A stretch of DNA of 64,000 bases from BOG-932 sp965276835 (GCA_965276835.1 OZ255631.1:682001-746000); one strand, 5' to 3'; shown: positions 25,536-34,384, counted from the stretch's first letter. The notes: generated from the sequence alone by a model not told the origin. A program made the numbers and translations.

Positions 25536-25550
25536 TATCTTATATATAAA
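25536..25550 (+). promoter_or_regulatory. Shared motif TATCTTATATAT upstream of the alpha/beta hydrolase gene
   Basis: The sequence TATCTTATATATAA lies 20 nt before the start codon, overlapping the probable promoter. It matches the motif at 21454 (opposite strand) and 26369. Confidence 0.3.
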
Positions 25551-25569
25551 AGAGCGGCGGGGAGGCGAG

Positions 25570-26331
25570 ATGAAATATGTGACGCGTGACGGCGTGCGGT
25601 TGGCTTATGTCGATGCAGGCGCTGGCGGCACGCCGATCCTGCTGGTGCACGGCATGCAGTGCAACCACACCCACATGCTGCCGCAACTGGAGCATCTGTC
25701 GCGGAACCATCGTGTTGTCGCCGTCGATCTGCGCGGGCATGGCGATAGCGATAAGCCGCACAGCGCATATTCCAACGACGAATTCAACGACGACCTGGTT
25801 TTCCTGTGCAACGAACTGGGCCTCGAGCGGCCGATCGCGATGGGCCACTCCTTCGGCGGCAGCAACCTGCTGCATCTCGCCGCCAACCGCCCGGATTTCT
25901 TGGGCGGCCTGGTGCTGTTCGATTCCGGCGTCCGCACACTATCCAACAAGGTCGGCGAACTTGGCGTCGTCAGCGCGTTGACTCAGGCCCAGCGGCGCGC
26001 ATTCCTGGGCGACCGGCTGTTCGGCCGTGACGATCCGGCCGCGTTGAAAGAAACGGTGCTGGATGGAATGTTGGCGGTGCCGGACCATGTCGCGTCCCGC
26101 ATGCGCGACACGGTCTTGGGTTTCGACGGCGGCGCGGCGGCACGCGATTGCCATATCCCGTCGCTATTCCTGCTGGCCGACAAACCGTTCACCGACCGGG
26201 AAACACTGGCCAGCCTGGGGCCCAACTGGCGTGTGGGGCAGGTGATCGGTGCCGGTCATTTCATCCAGGTGATCGCCGCGGCGCAGGTCAACGCGATGAT
26301 CGACAGATGGCTGGAGGTCGCGTTCCGCTAA
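25570..26331 (+). CDS. Alpha/beta hydrolase
   Basis: A 253-residue alpha/beta hydrolase with oxyanion motif LVHGMQCN, nucleophile Ser94 in GHSFGG, a likely acid Asp in the LLADKPF strand and catalytic His230 in GAGHF. Such enzymes hydrolyse esters, lactones or carbon-carbon bonds of ring-cleavage products. The very strong ribosome site GGGGAGGCG precedes ATG 25570; the longer upstream frame lacks support. Cytoplasmic, with no leader peptide. Confidence 0.88.
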   Translation: MKYVTRDGVRLAYVDAGAGGTPILLVHGMQCNHTHMLPQLEHLSRNHRVVAVDLRGHGDSDKPHSAYSNDEFNDDLVFLCNELGLERPIAMGHSFGGSNLLHLAANRPDFLGGLVLFDSGVRTLSNKVGELGVVSALTQAQRRAFLGDRLFGRDDPAALKETVLDGMLAVPDHVASRMRDTVLGFDGGAAARDCHIPSLFLLADKPFTDRETLASLGPNWRVGQVIGAGHFIQVIAAAQVNAMIDRWLEVAFR

Positions 26332-26362
26332 CGAAAAAATGAACAGCTGCTCAAATCCGTTC

Positions 26363-26390
26363 TTTACAATCTTATATAACATAGTAATGA
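26363..26390 (+). promoter_or_regulatory. Candidate promoter of the TonB-OmpA gene
   Basis: TTTACA (26363-26368) and TAATGA (26385-26390) with 16-nt spacing resemble a sigma-70 promoter. The spacer contains ATCTTATATAAC, the motif shared with 21454 and 25536. The leader to the ATG is about 80 nt. Confidence 0.35.
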
Positions 26391-26475
26391 CAGAGGCTGA
26401 ATTGAGCGGTACTTAATCACACTGCCTTGTGTGACGGCGCCGCGAACGACAAAAGCTCTATTGGGGGGATAAACG

Positions 26476-29232
26476 ATGTCTATGCGTCGTACAGTCATTT
26501 TGCTCGGCACAGTCAGCACACTCGGCTTCGCGCCGCTTCACGCCAGCATGGCGCAGCAGGCGGATCAGGCGGAGGCATCGGGCAACGGCCCCGAAGAGAT
26601 CATCGTTACCGCCAACCGCAGGGAGGAACGTGCTCAGACCGTTCCGCAGTCGATCACTGCCTTCAGCGCGGCAACACTGCAGTTGCACTCGATCCAGAAC
26701 TTCAACGACTTGCAATACAGCACCCCATCGCTCAGCTGGGTGAACGCGTTCCGCTCCGGCATCGCCGCCGCCCCCCGTATTCGCGGCCTGCCAGGCGTGG
26801 TCAGCTATTTCTCCGAGGTGCCTGAGATCGTCGGCAATCAGACCGGGGATGCGCAGTTGATCGACCTTGAAACCTTGCAGGTGCTGAAGGGGCCGCAGGG
26901 CACCTTGTTCGGCCAGAACACGACGGGTGGCGCGATCCTGTTCGTGCCCAAGAAGCCGTCCAATAAATTCGAGGGTTTCGCGCAGGAAATCCTGGGCGAC
27001 TACAGCTGGAACCAGTTCACGGGTGCGGTCAACGTTCCGATCGTTGCCGACAAGCTGATGATCCGCGTCGCCGGGCAGCGCGATGAGCGAGACGGCTTCA
27101 CCAAAGTGTTGAGCACGCCCGGCTTGGCGCTCGACAATCGCGATTCATGGTACGGCCGTGTCGGCATCACCTTCCGGCCGACCGACGACATCGAGAACTA
27201 TACCGTCGTCGACTACAGCTACGTTCACACCAACGGCACGTCGGAAATCCTGGGCCTCCTTAATTTTGCGCCGGGCAGCCAGAATTCAGCGAACTTCCCG
27301 TTCAATGTGGGGAGAGCCCAGGGGATACTCGCAGAGCAGCAAAGACTGGGGGCGCGTACGATCATCGGCTTCGATCCGACTTTCATGGTCGGCGGCAAGC
27401 CGGTCAGCGAGGGTTTCAACGGTCCGCTGGAAAAGGCGCAGAATATCGATGTGGTCGATATCTTGCGGTGGGACGTCAACGACAACATCACCGTCCGCAA
27501 TATCCTGGGCTATATCGACAGCAAGCAGCTGACGCGCAACGATTTCGACGGCAGCCCGCTGATCACCCAAAACTTCGATACGGCGCGCGGCTGGAATACC
27601 AGTTCCAGCGGCGCGGGTGCGGGCGCCGGTATCGCCCGGCAATATACCGAAGAACTTCAATTGCAGGGCAAGGCGCTGGATGGCGGTTTATCCTATACGC
27701 TCGGCGGCTTCCTGAAATATGAAAGCCAGGGCCCCAGCCAATCCACGGTCGTGTCGCAGGGCAGCTTTCTGGTCGCGACAGGTGGTGGTGGCAGCAGCCG
27801 CACGCAGGCGCTCTATGGACAGGCCACCTATGACTTGGGAAATCTTTCCGACGTGCTCAGCAACTTCAAATTCACTGCAGGCTATCGTTACAATTGGGAC
27901 TGGGGTTCGTCGGACGGCTATACAAAGCTGATCCATATTGCAGGGCAAGGCCCGGCCAATATCTGCGTCAGCGGTGCCGCGCCGACTTGCACGTTGGGTG
28001 CCGACGCACACTTCCACTCACCGGGCTGGAACCTCAATCTCGATTATTCTGTCGATCCGACGACCTTGCTCTATGTGCGCTCCTCGAAAGGTTACCGCCC
28101 CGGTGGTTTTACGCCCACCGCACCGATCGTGGCAGACCAGACCTTCCAGCCTGAAACGCTTGTCGATGTCGAAGTCGGCGTGAAGTCGGATTGGGAATTG
28201 TTCGGCGTTCATGCCCGCACCAATGCCGATCTGTACAAAGGCTGGTACAGCAATATTCAGGAAAACGTGGTCGCCTTCCTGACAGTTCAAGGCGCCCAGC
28301 AGAACACCTCCGTTACAGAGAATGCCGCGTCGGCCGATGTCGAAGGCGCGGAATTCGAAGGTTCGATCTATCCGATCAAAGACTTGGAACTGCGTGGCAA
28401 CTTCTCGTTCAACCACAATGTATTGACCGATTTTGCCTCGGCCTATTTCGGTCAGTTGAACGGCCTGTCCTTCGCCGACTTCCCGAAGATCAAATACACG
28501 CTGGGCTTCACCTATCATATTCCGATCGACGAAAGCTGGGGCGACCTCAGCCTGACCGGCGACTTCAACTGGCAGAGCTATGAGCTGCTGGCGGTCAATA
28601 ACTCGCCGGCCACGGCGCCGGGTCACCAGCTCGTCAACTGGCGGGTCGATTGGAAGGACATCTTCGAGCAGCCGATCGATGTCGGGTTCTTCATGACCAA
28701 CGCGACCAACTCGCTGTTCCCGATCGGCGGTTTCGGCTCCTATTCGACGCAGGGTTTCACATCCTACGCCTATAACGAGCCCCGCATGTGGGGCTTCCAG
28801 CTGAAGTACCGGTTCGAGCAGGATGACACGCCCGCTGTCGCTGCTGCCTACGTACCGCCGCCGGTCGTCGCACCGGCCCCATCGGTTCCGAAAAGCTATC
28901 TGGTGTTCTTCGACTTCAACAAGTCGGATCTATCGTCGCAAGCCGTGGAGATCGTCAACACCGCGGCAAAGAACGCCTCGGCGACCAACGTGACCCAATT
29001 GACTGTCACCGGTCATACCGACACGGTCGGCTCCGACGCCTACAATATGCGTCTCAGCCGCCGCCGTGCTGAATCGGTCGCCGCACAGCTTGAAAAGGAC
29101 GGCATCGCGTCGTCGGAGATCGAGATCGTTGCCAAGGGCAAGCGCGACCTGCTGGTTCCGACCGGCGATGGGGTACGCGAGCCGCAGAACCGCCGCGTTC
29201 AGATCGTCTATTCGGGCGGTGCGGGGGCGTAA
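26476..29232 (+). CDS. TonB-dependent receptor fused to a C-terminal OmpA-like peptidoglycan-binding domain
   Basis: A 918-residue outer-membrane protein. A signal peptide ends near HASMA. A TonB box-like EEIIVTANRR is followed by a plug domain (about 37-160, with LQVLKGPQGTLFGQNTTGG) and a beta-barrel that reaches its normal end at FQLKYRFEQ near residue 783. A Pro/Ala/Val linker follows, then from residue 806 an OmpA-C domain: FFDFNKSDLS, TVTGHTDTVGS, RLSRRRAESVAAQL and PQNRRVQI carry the diaminopimelate-binding Asp and Arg. The fusion would tie an active transporter to the cell wall on its periplasmic face. Single-gene unit with a GGGGGG ribosome site. Transported ligand unknown. Confidence 0.88.
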   Translation: MSMRRTVILLGTVSTLGFAPLHASMAQQADQAEASGNGPEEIIVTANRREERAQTVPQSITAFSAATLQLHSIQNFNDLQYSTPSLSWVNAFRSGIAAAPRIRGLPGVVSYFSEVPEIVGNQTGDAQLIDLETLQVLKGPQGTLFGQNTTGGAILFVPKKPSNKFEGFAQEILGDYSWNQFTGAVNVPIVADKLMIRVAGQRDERDGFTKVLSTPGLALDNRDSWYGRVGITFRPTDDIENYTVVDYSYVHTNGTSEILGLLNFAPGSQNSANFPFNVGRAQGILAEQQRLGARTIIGFDPTFMVGGKPVSEGFNGPLEKAQNIDVVDILRWDVNDNITVRNILGYIDSKQLTRNDFDGSPLITQNFDTARGWNTSSSGAGAGAGIARQYTEELQLQGKALDGGLSYTLGGFLKYESQGPSQSTVVSQGSFLVATGGGGSSRTQALYGQATYDLGNLSDVLSNFKFTAGYRYNWDWGSSDGYTKLIHIAGQGPANICVSGAAPTCTLGADAHFHSPGWNLNLDYSVDPTTLLYVRSSKGYRPGGFTPTAPIVADQTFQPETLVDVEVGVKSDWELFGVHARTNADLYKGWYSNIQENVVAFLTVQGAQQNTSVTENAASADVEGAEFEGSIYPIKDLELRGNFSFNHNVLTDFASAYFGQLNGLSFADFPKIKYTLGFTYHIPIDESWGDLSLTGDFNWQSYELLAVNNSPATAPGHQLVNWRVDWKDIFEQPIDVGFFMTNATNSLFPIGGFGSYSTQGFTSYAYNEPRMWGFQLKYRFEQDDTPAVAAAYVPPPVVAPAPSVPKSYLVFFDFNKSDLSSQAVEIVNTAAKNASATNVTQLTVTGHTDTVGSDAYNMRLSRRRAESVAAQLEKDGIASSEIEIVAKGKRDLLVPTGDGVREPQNRRVQIVYSGGAGA

Positions 29233-29239
29233 TTAAAAG

Positions 29240-29264
29240 CCTTCTCCCGCTTGGCGGGAGAAGG
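29240..29264. terminator. Strong hairpin after the TonB-OmpA gene
   Basis: Arms CCTTCTCCCGC and GCGGGAGAAGG form a perfect 11-bp stem with a TTG loop, 8 bases after the stop. No T-tract follows, so it may be a rho-independent-like terminator or a REP-type hairpin. Confidence 0.5.
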
Positions 29265-29611
29265 TGGCGCGCAGCGCCGGATGAGCCGCTCATCGCTGCA
29301 ATCGATGCCGACTTTGGGGGAGATTTGTGCCATCCTCGTACCCTTCCTTGCAAGTGCGGGGTCTACCCAGGCAACTGTTCGGGCGTGAAAGATACGGTCG
29401 CGGCGCCAGGCTCATGCTCGGGCTGCAACTCCAGGGGGCGACGGGCTCACGACCGCGAAGCGGGGTCGGCCATAACCGATCCCGCTTCAGCCCCATCCTG
29501 ACAGAAATCTAAGACACAAGGGGGCGGGAGACAGAAATCCAAAGCCCCCTCACCCTCCCATTGCTGGCGCAATGGGTCCCTCCCTCTCCCATCGAACGGG
29601 CGAGGGATTTA
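29265..29611. other. Intergenic region holding dispersed repeats, no gene seen
   Basis: 29473-29521 is an inverted copy, with a few mismatches, of 34791-34838 (shared core CATCCTGACAGAAATC). 29557-29576 is a REP-type hairpin (CCCATTGC, 4-nt loop, GCAATGGG) similar in style to 62378-62397. Open frames here lack codon structure or ribosome sites. Confidence 0.6.
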
Positions 29612-30418
29612 TTAGTCTCCGCGGAGCGCCGAGGCAGTGATGGTGGCGCTGTAATCGAAGGCATGTTTCCAGCCCTCGGTTCGGCGCGTCGCTTCGGAAT
29701 AATGTTCGCGCGCCAGCTTTTCCGCGCCGACGGCGTCGCCCTTCGCGATCAGTTTATACAACCGCTCGTGGTCCTTCAGCGTGGCCAGCCGGACAGCCTT
29801 GTCCGCGAATGCGCCATGCTGCGCCGGCCGCCGCGCCAGCCGGTCGACATGCGCGGACCACAGCGATTCCAGTGCGCCGACGATCAGGCTCATGGTTTCG
29901 TTGCCGCAACCCTCCGCCAGCTCGACATGGAACCGGCGCGCCAGGCCGATATAGATATCGGCATCGTCGATATGGGCGCGGGACTGGTCGATATTGGCTT
30001 TCAACCTCGGCAACAGCGTGGTCTCGCGGTCAGGATTGTTGGCGCAGGCGGCGACGCAGACCGGCTCCATCTGGCGCAATGCATTTTGCAGATCCAGGAG
30101 GTCGACCGAGCGGGACTGCAGTACCATACCCAGCATATAGGCGGCCTTTGCCGGTTGAGGCCGGTGTACGATGGCGCCGCCGACATTGCCGCGCTGAACC
30201 GTGATCAGCCCCTCGGTTTCCAGAATCCGCAACGCCTCGCGGATCGAGGGAGGGCTGACCCGGAATTCGGCCAGAAGGTCGTCCTGCTTGGGCAGCATCG
30301 CGCCGTCGGCCAGCTCGCCGGACAGGATGCGGTTGCGCAGTTCGTCGGCAACCATTTCCGCCAATCGCGGCTGGCGAAGCCGTTGCTTCAACTGGGGCAG
30401 GGGATCGTTCACCGTCAC
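29612..30418 (-). CDS. GntR-family transcriptional regulator, FCD subfamily
   Basis: A 268-residue regulator. The winged helix (about 15-85) has the DNA-recognition region LLAEFRVSPPSIREALRILE. The FCD effector domain (about 100-240) keeps the metal-ligand pattern (Asp/His in FHVELAEGCGN, His near DHERL). It is divergent from the DapA-like gene at 30602 with a 183-nt gap, so it probably controls that gene. No TNGTNNNACNA-type operator was found there; only a weak TTGTA/TACAA pair at 30549-30573. Confidence 0.87.
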   Translation of the reverse strand: MTVNDPLPQLKQRLRQPRLAEMVADELRNRILSGELADGAMLPKQDDLLAEFRVSPPSIREALRILETEGLITVQRGNVGGAIVHRPQPAKAAYMLGMVLQSRSVDLLDLQNALRQMEPVCVAACANNPDRETTLLPRLKANIDQSRAHIDDADIYIGLARRFHVELAEGCGNETMSLIVGALESLWSAHVDRLARRPAQHGAFADKAVRLATLKDHERLYKLIAKGDAVGAEKLAREHYSEATRRTEGWKHAFDYSATITASALRGD

Positions 30419-30601
30419 CGCTTCTACCTGCTTTCAAAGAAATGGCCGTGTCCAGCGGATACGGGTCGCAAACACGGCGTCGCCGATTCTACGGGCGATC
30501 TTTGGCCGATACCATGCACGAAGCAGTATCGCCGCTGCAACCGCGTCGTTGTAAACATCTTCGGCGCGTACAAAATCGCAGATTACTTTTAAGGGGAAAA
30601 A

Positions 30602-31522
30602 ATGTCGTATCGGGATCGCGCCCACCGCGCCAGCTGCTTTGTCATCAGTATCACACCGTTCGCCGCCGACGGCACTTTGGATGAAGCGGCGTTCCGCGCG
30701 CATATGCGCCGGTTGGCCGATGCCGGTATCGGCGTCTATGTCGGCGGCGGCGGCAGCGGCGAAGGCTACACCCTGTCGCGCGACGATAACCGCCGGATAT
30801 TCGCCATCGCGGTTGAGGAGCTGAAGGGGAAGGTGCCGTGCCGCGCCATGGGCATCGAACCGCGCACCGCCGCGCAGATGATCGACTTTCTGGAACTTGC
30901 GGCCGACGCCGGAATGGAGGCGGCACAGCTCTATTCACTGGATGTCGGCCATGGCCACGCGCCGACGACCGAGGAACTGGACACCTATTTCAGCGAGGTT
31001 ATCGAGGCCGCGCCGTTGCCCGTCGTGCCGTCTACCCATCAATCCGTCGGTTACCGCATCGCGCCCGAATTGATCGTGGATCTGGCCCAGCGCCCGCAGG
31101 TGCTGGCGGTCAATTGCACTCATCCGGATCTGGGCTATCTGGCGACCGTGATCGATGGGGTCGCCCCCAAGAAAGACGTGCATGTCGGCGGCCCGATGCA
31201 GGGGCTGACTGCTTTGGCCTTAGGCGGGCAGGGGTATCTGTGCTCGGAGGGGAATCTGGCGCCCAGGCTCTGCGTCTCGGTTATCGACCACTATAAGAAC
31301 GGCGAGCTGGACGAGATGATGGGCGCGTTCTCCAAGGTCGTGCGGCTGTCGACCGGCCTCTACGGCAATGGCGGCATTCGTGTGACCAAGGCGGTGTTGA
31401 ACACGCTGGGCCTGCCGGGCGGTTATCCTCGCAAGCCGCGCCTGCCGGTCACCGACGACCGCCTGACACGCTCGCTGGCCCTGGTGAAGGGCATGGATCT
31501 GCCGGAGCTGCGCGGCCTGTAG
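30602..31522 (+). CDS. DapA/NanA-superfamily protein lacking the Schiff-base lysine
   Basis: A 306-residue TIM-barrel protein of the dihydrodipicolinate synthase/N-acetylneuraminate lyase superfamily, recognised by ISITPF, the phosphate-like loop GGGGSGEGYTLS (residues 49-59) and the C-terminal helices. The strand that normally carries the Schiff-base Lys (GxK) reads LAVNCTHPDL, placing Asn171 there. The region that normally holds the catalytic Tyr (YNxP) reads PVVPSTHQS. It therefore cannot work by the classical aldolase mechanism. It may be a lysine-independent lyase, a binding protein or an inactive homologue. Ribosome site AAGGGG before ATG 30602; regulated presumably by the divergent FCD protein. 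Confidence 0.75.
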   Translation: MSYRDRAHRASCFVISITPFAADGTLDEAAFRAHMRRLADAGIGVYVGGGGSGEGYTLSRDDNRRIFAIAVEELKGKVPCRAMGIEPRTAAQMIDFLELAADAGMEAAQLYSLDVGHGHAPTTEELDTYFSEVIEAAPLPVVPSTHQSVGYRIAPELIVDLAQRPQVLAVNCTHPDLGYLATVIDGVAPKKDVHVGGPMQGLTALALGGQGYLCSEGNLAPRLCVSVIDHYKNGELDEMMGAFSKVVRLSTGLYGNGGIRVTKAVLNTLGLPGGYPRKPRLPVTDDRLTRSLALVKGMDLPELRGL

Positions 31523-31628
31523 GATGGGTGGAGCGCAGCGATACTCATCGACCTGAAAGAAAAAGTTAAACGCCTTGGCGTTAAAATTCTTGGAAACTCG
31601 ACGGGTTTCGCTGCGCTCCACCCATCCT
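31521..31628. terminator. Long inverted repeat between convergent genes, probable bidirectional terminator
   Basis: Perfect 21-nt inverted arms at 31521-31541 and 31608-31628 (unit GGATGGGTGGAGCGCAGCG). The left arm includes the last two bases of the DapA-like stop codon. The interior holds a second small palindrome (TTAAACGCC/GGCGTTAA). It is also REP-like. Confidence 0.55.
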
Positions 31629-31637
31629 TAAGAAACT

Positions 31638-32420
31638 CTACTTTACCGTCGTCACCGCCGCGCCGACCTGGGTGCGGCCGTTGTCGGCCATATAGTGGGC
31701 GCCGGTAACGCTGGCGGCGAGGTCGGACAGTAGGAACAGCACCACATTGGCGATCTCCGCCGGTGTCGCGTAGCGGCCTGTCGGGATCGCGGCCTTGTAG
31801 GCGTCGCGCACGCCGTCCGGATCGTTCGGGTTGATCATGGTTTCGATCGACCGCAGCATCGCGGTGTCTGTCGGGCCGGGGCAGACGCAATTCACCCGGA
31901 TGCCCTGGCGCGCCACCTCGCCCGACACCGTCTTGGTCAGGCCGATCACGGCGTGCTTCGACGCGGTGTAGGCCGGCATGCGCGGCGTGCCGATGACGCC
32001 GGCGGTCGACGACATGTTGACGACGCTGCCCGATCCTTGCGCGATCATCACCGGCAGGACATGGCGCAGGCCCAGGAACGTGCCTTTCAGGTTGACGGCG
32101 ATCACTTGGTCCCAGACCGCCTCGTCATACTCGGCGGTCGCCACGATCTTGCCCTCGATCCCGGCATTGTTGACGAGGCAATCGATTCGTCCGAACGCGT
32201 CCAAAGCCGCCTTGACGTAACCCTGCACGGCGGCGCTCTGCGTCACGTCGGCAACGATACCGACGGCGTTCGGGCCCAGTCTTTTCGCGGCGTCGGCGAC
32301 TGACGGGTCGCGGTCCACGATCGCGACCTTGCCGCCGAATTTCAGGAATCCTTCCGCGACGGCGTAGCCGATGCCCGCTGCGCCGCCGGTTACGATTGCG
32401 GCTTTGCCGTTAAAATCCAT
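31638..32420 (-). CDS. SDR family oxidoreductase
   Basis: A 260-residue classical SDR with TGGAAGIG near residue 13, NNAG near 89, a catalytic Ser in MSSTAG, and YTASK. ATG 32420 follows AAGGGAAAATC and gives the usual family length; the longer upstream frame would enter the divergent gene's promoter. It is convergent with the DapA-like gene and divergent from the 2-hydroxyacid dehydrogenase gene. Substrate unknown. Confidence 0.86.
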   Translation of the reverse strand: MDFNGKAAIVTGGAAGIGYAVAEGFLKFGGKVAIVDRDPSVADAAKRLGPNAVGIVADVTQSAAVQGYVKAALDAFGRIDCLVNNAGIEGKIVATAEYDEAVWDQVIAVNLKGTFLGLRHVLPVMIAQGSGSVVNMSSTAGVIGTPRMPAYTASKHAVIGLTKTVSGEVARQGIRVNCVCPGPTDTAMLRSIETMINPNDPDGVRDAYKAAIPTGRYATPAEIANVVLFLLSDLAASVTGAHYMADNGRTQVGAAVTTVK

Positions 32421-32575
32421 GATTTTCCCTTTGGATGCTAAGCTATAGCGGACGGTTTGCTTTGCCAGATTGACGTAATTTGACCTAAAATGCGCCCGAG
32501 TCGGTGTCGATCGTGTGGCGGAGAAGCTGAATACCGGCACAACAAAGGCCGACACAACAAGGGATTGCGAAGTCC

Positions 32576-33571
32576 ATGTCCATGCCCATTAAAATCGCCG
32601 TACTGGACGATTACCAGAACGCCGCGCTGTCGATGGCGGACTGGACGATCCTGCCGCCGAATGTCGAAATCAGCATCTTTACCGACAACGAGCCGGATCT
32701 CCCGCGCTTGATCGAACGGCTGATGCCGTTCCAGATCGTCTGCGCGATGCGCGAGCGCACGCGGTTCGACCGCGAGTTGTTGGAAAAGCTGCCCAATCTG
32801 AAGCTGATCGCCACCACCGGGTCGTGGAACGCGGCGATCGACATGAAGGCGGCGGAGGCGTTGGGCATCGTCGTGTCCGGCACCGGCGCCGCGCCCCGTT
32901 CGACGCCGGAACTGACCTGGGGCGTGATCCTGGCGCTGATACGGCAAATTCCGGCCGAGGTGAACTCGGTGCGCAGCGGCGGTTGGCAGGTCGCGGTCGG
33001 CGGCGATCTTTACGGGCGCACGCTGGCGCTGATGGGGCTCGGCAATATCGGCTCGGTCATGGCCAAGATCGGTATCGCCTTCGGCATGAATGTCATCGCC
33101 TGGAGCCAGAACCTGACCGAAGAGAAAGCCGCCGCGGCCGGCGCCCGGCTGGTCGACAAGGACACTTTGTTCCGCGAAGGCGACGTGGTGTGCATCCACA
33201 CCGTGCTCAGCACCCGCACGCGCGGCCTCGTCGGCGCGCATGAGCTGGGCCTGATGAAGAAGACCGCATATCTGATCAACACGTCGCGTGGTCCCATTAT
33301 CGACGAGGCGGCGCTGATCGATGCGTTGCAGAACAAGCGGATCGCGGGCGCGGCGGTGGACGCCTTCGTGCCGGAGCCGCTGCCGGCGGACCACCCGTTC
33401 CGCAAGCTGCCTAACGTGCTGGCAACGCCGCACATCGGATATGTCACCGAGGACACCTATCGCATCTTCTATGGTGAGACGGTCGACAACATCGCGGGTT
33501 TCCTGGCGGGCGAGCCCCGGCGGGTGATCGGCCAGGAATTCAAGCAATATAACTATACGGGTATTCGATGA
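32576..33571 (+). CDS. D-2-hydroxyacid dehydrogenase family protein
   Basis: NAD-dependent 2-hydroxyacid dehydrogenase of 331 residues: nucleotide-binding GLGNIGSVMAKIG, the substrate-binding Arg in INTSRGPIIDE, the catalytic-pair Glu in PEPLPADHPF and His in TPHIGY. It reduces a 2-oxoacid or oxidises a D-2-hydroxyacid. Its stop overlaps the following YqhA-family gene by four bases (ATGA), so the two are co-translated. Physiological substrate unknown. Confidence 0.87.
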   Translation: MSMPIKIAVLDDYQNAALSMADWTILPPNVEISIFTDNEPDLPRLIERLMPFQIVCAMRERTRFDRELLEKLPNLKLIATTGSWNAAIDMKAAEALGIVVSGTGAAPRSTPELTWGVILALIRQIPAEVNSVRSGGWQVAVGGDLYGRTLALMGLGNIGSVMAKIGIAFGMNVIAWSQNLTEEKAAAAGARLVDKDTLFREGDVVCIHTVLSTRTRGLVGAHELGLMKKTAYLINTSRGPIIDEAALIDALQNKRIAGAAVDAFVPEPLPADHPFRKLPNVLATPHIGYVTEDTYRIFYGETVDNIAGFLAGEPRRVIGQEFKQYNYTGIR

Positions 33572-34113
33572 GCGGACCTGACAGCACGCCGTCGCCGGAC
33601 ATAATCGTACCGAAATCGACCGCGGGCGGCCGCGCCATCGCGCGCACGCTGTTCGTCAGCCGCTGGCTGATGGCGCCGTTTTATCTCGGCCTGATTCTTG
33701 CGCTGATGATTCTGCTGTTCGATTTCGGGCGCCAGTTGTTTCATCTGGTGATGCATCTGAACGAGGGCGGGCACGACCCGATCGTCATCGGCATACTGGG
33801 CCTGATCGACCTGTCGCTGATGGCCAATCTGGTGCTGATGGTCATGTTCGCCGGCTACGAAAGTTTCGTGTCCAAGCTGCATATAGACGGCCATGCCGAC
33901 CGGCTGGACTGGATGGGGCAAGTCGGCTTTGGCGATTTGAAGCTGAAGCTGATGACGACGATCATCGCCATCACCGCCATCCGTCTGCTGGAGGGCTTCA
34001 TGGATGTCGACAGTCAAACGCAACATGACCTCGCCTGGTCGGTCGGTATCCTGGTCACCTTCGTGGTGTCCGGCCTGTTGTTGGCGGTGATGGAAAGGGT
34101 GATGCACAAATGA
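33568..34113 (+). CDS. YqhA/UPF0114 family membrane protein
   Basis: A 181-residue inner-membrane protein with four hydrophobic segments and the UPF0114 hallmark region LIDLSLMANLVLMVMFAGYESFV. The function of the family is not established. It is coupled to the upstream dehydrogenase by an ATGA overlap and to a tiny frame downstream by another. Confidence 0.85.
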   Translation: MSGPDSTPSPDIIVPKSTAGGRAIARTLFVSRWLMAPFYLGLILALMILLFDFGRQLFHLVMHLNEGGHDPIVIGILGLIDLSLMANLVLMVMFAGYESFVSKLHIDGHADRLDWMGQVGFGDLKLKLMTTIIAITAIRLLEGFMDVDSQTQHDLAWSVGILVTFVVSGLLLAVMERVMHK

Positions 34114-34175
34114 ACAAGACGACTTTTCGCGCAATTATGACCGTCCTGTTCATCGTGACGGCCGGCGTCTTCTGA
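34110..34175 (+). CDS. Tiny hydrophobic ORF (21 residues), possible half of a split gene
   Basis: ATG 34110 overlaps the YqhA stop. The product MNKTTFRAIMTVLFIVTAGV plus one residue is a signal-anchor-like segment and ends in TGATG, where the next ORF starts in a different frame. It may be translated as is, or be the N-terminus of the next ORF separated by a one-base indel. Confidence 0.3.
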   Translation: MNKTTFRAIMTVLFIVTAGVF

Positions 34176-34330
34176 TGCTGTCGGACGATAATCACCGGGC
34201 GCAGGTGCAACAGCTGGTCACCCAGGCCACCGACTATGTCGAGGGCTACAAGGACGCCGCGACCGGCGCGATCGACAGCGCCCAAAAAGGCTTCGAGGCC
34301 ACCAAGGATGCGCTGGGCCGGACACGATAA
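34175..34330 (+). CDS. Small hydrophilic ORF (51 residues)
   Basis: ATG 34175 lies in the TGATG overlap with the preceding ORF. The product (starting MLSDDNHRAQVQQLVTQA) is helical and amphipathic, with YVEGYKDAATGAIDSAQKGF resembling repeats in membrane-anchored apolipoprotein-like proteins. With the upstream hydrophobic segment it would make a normal membrane-anchored protein. Family not recognised. Confidence 0.4.
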   Translation: MLSDDNHRAQVQQLVTQATDYVEGYKDAATGAIDSAQKGFEATKDALGRTR

Positions 34331-34384
34331 GGTTCGCGCGACGCCCAGCGATCCCTTGCAGGCAGGCGCGCCCGTCGTCATTTA

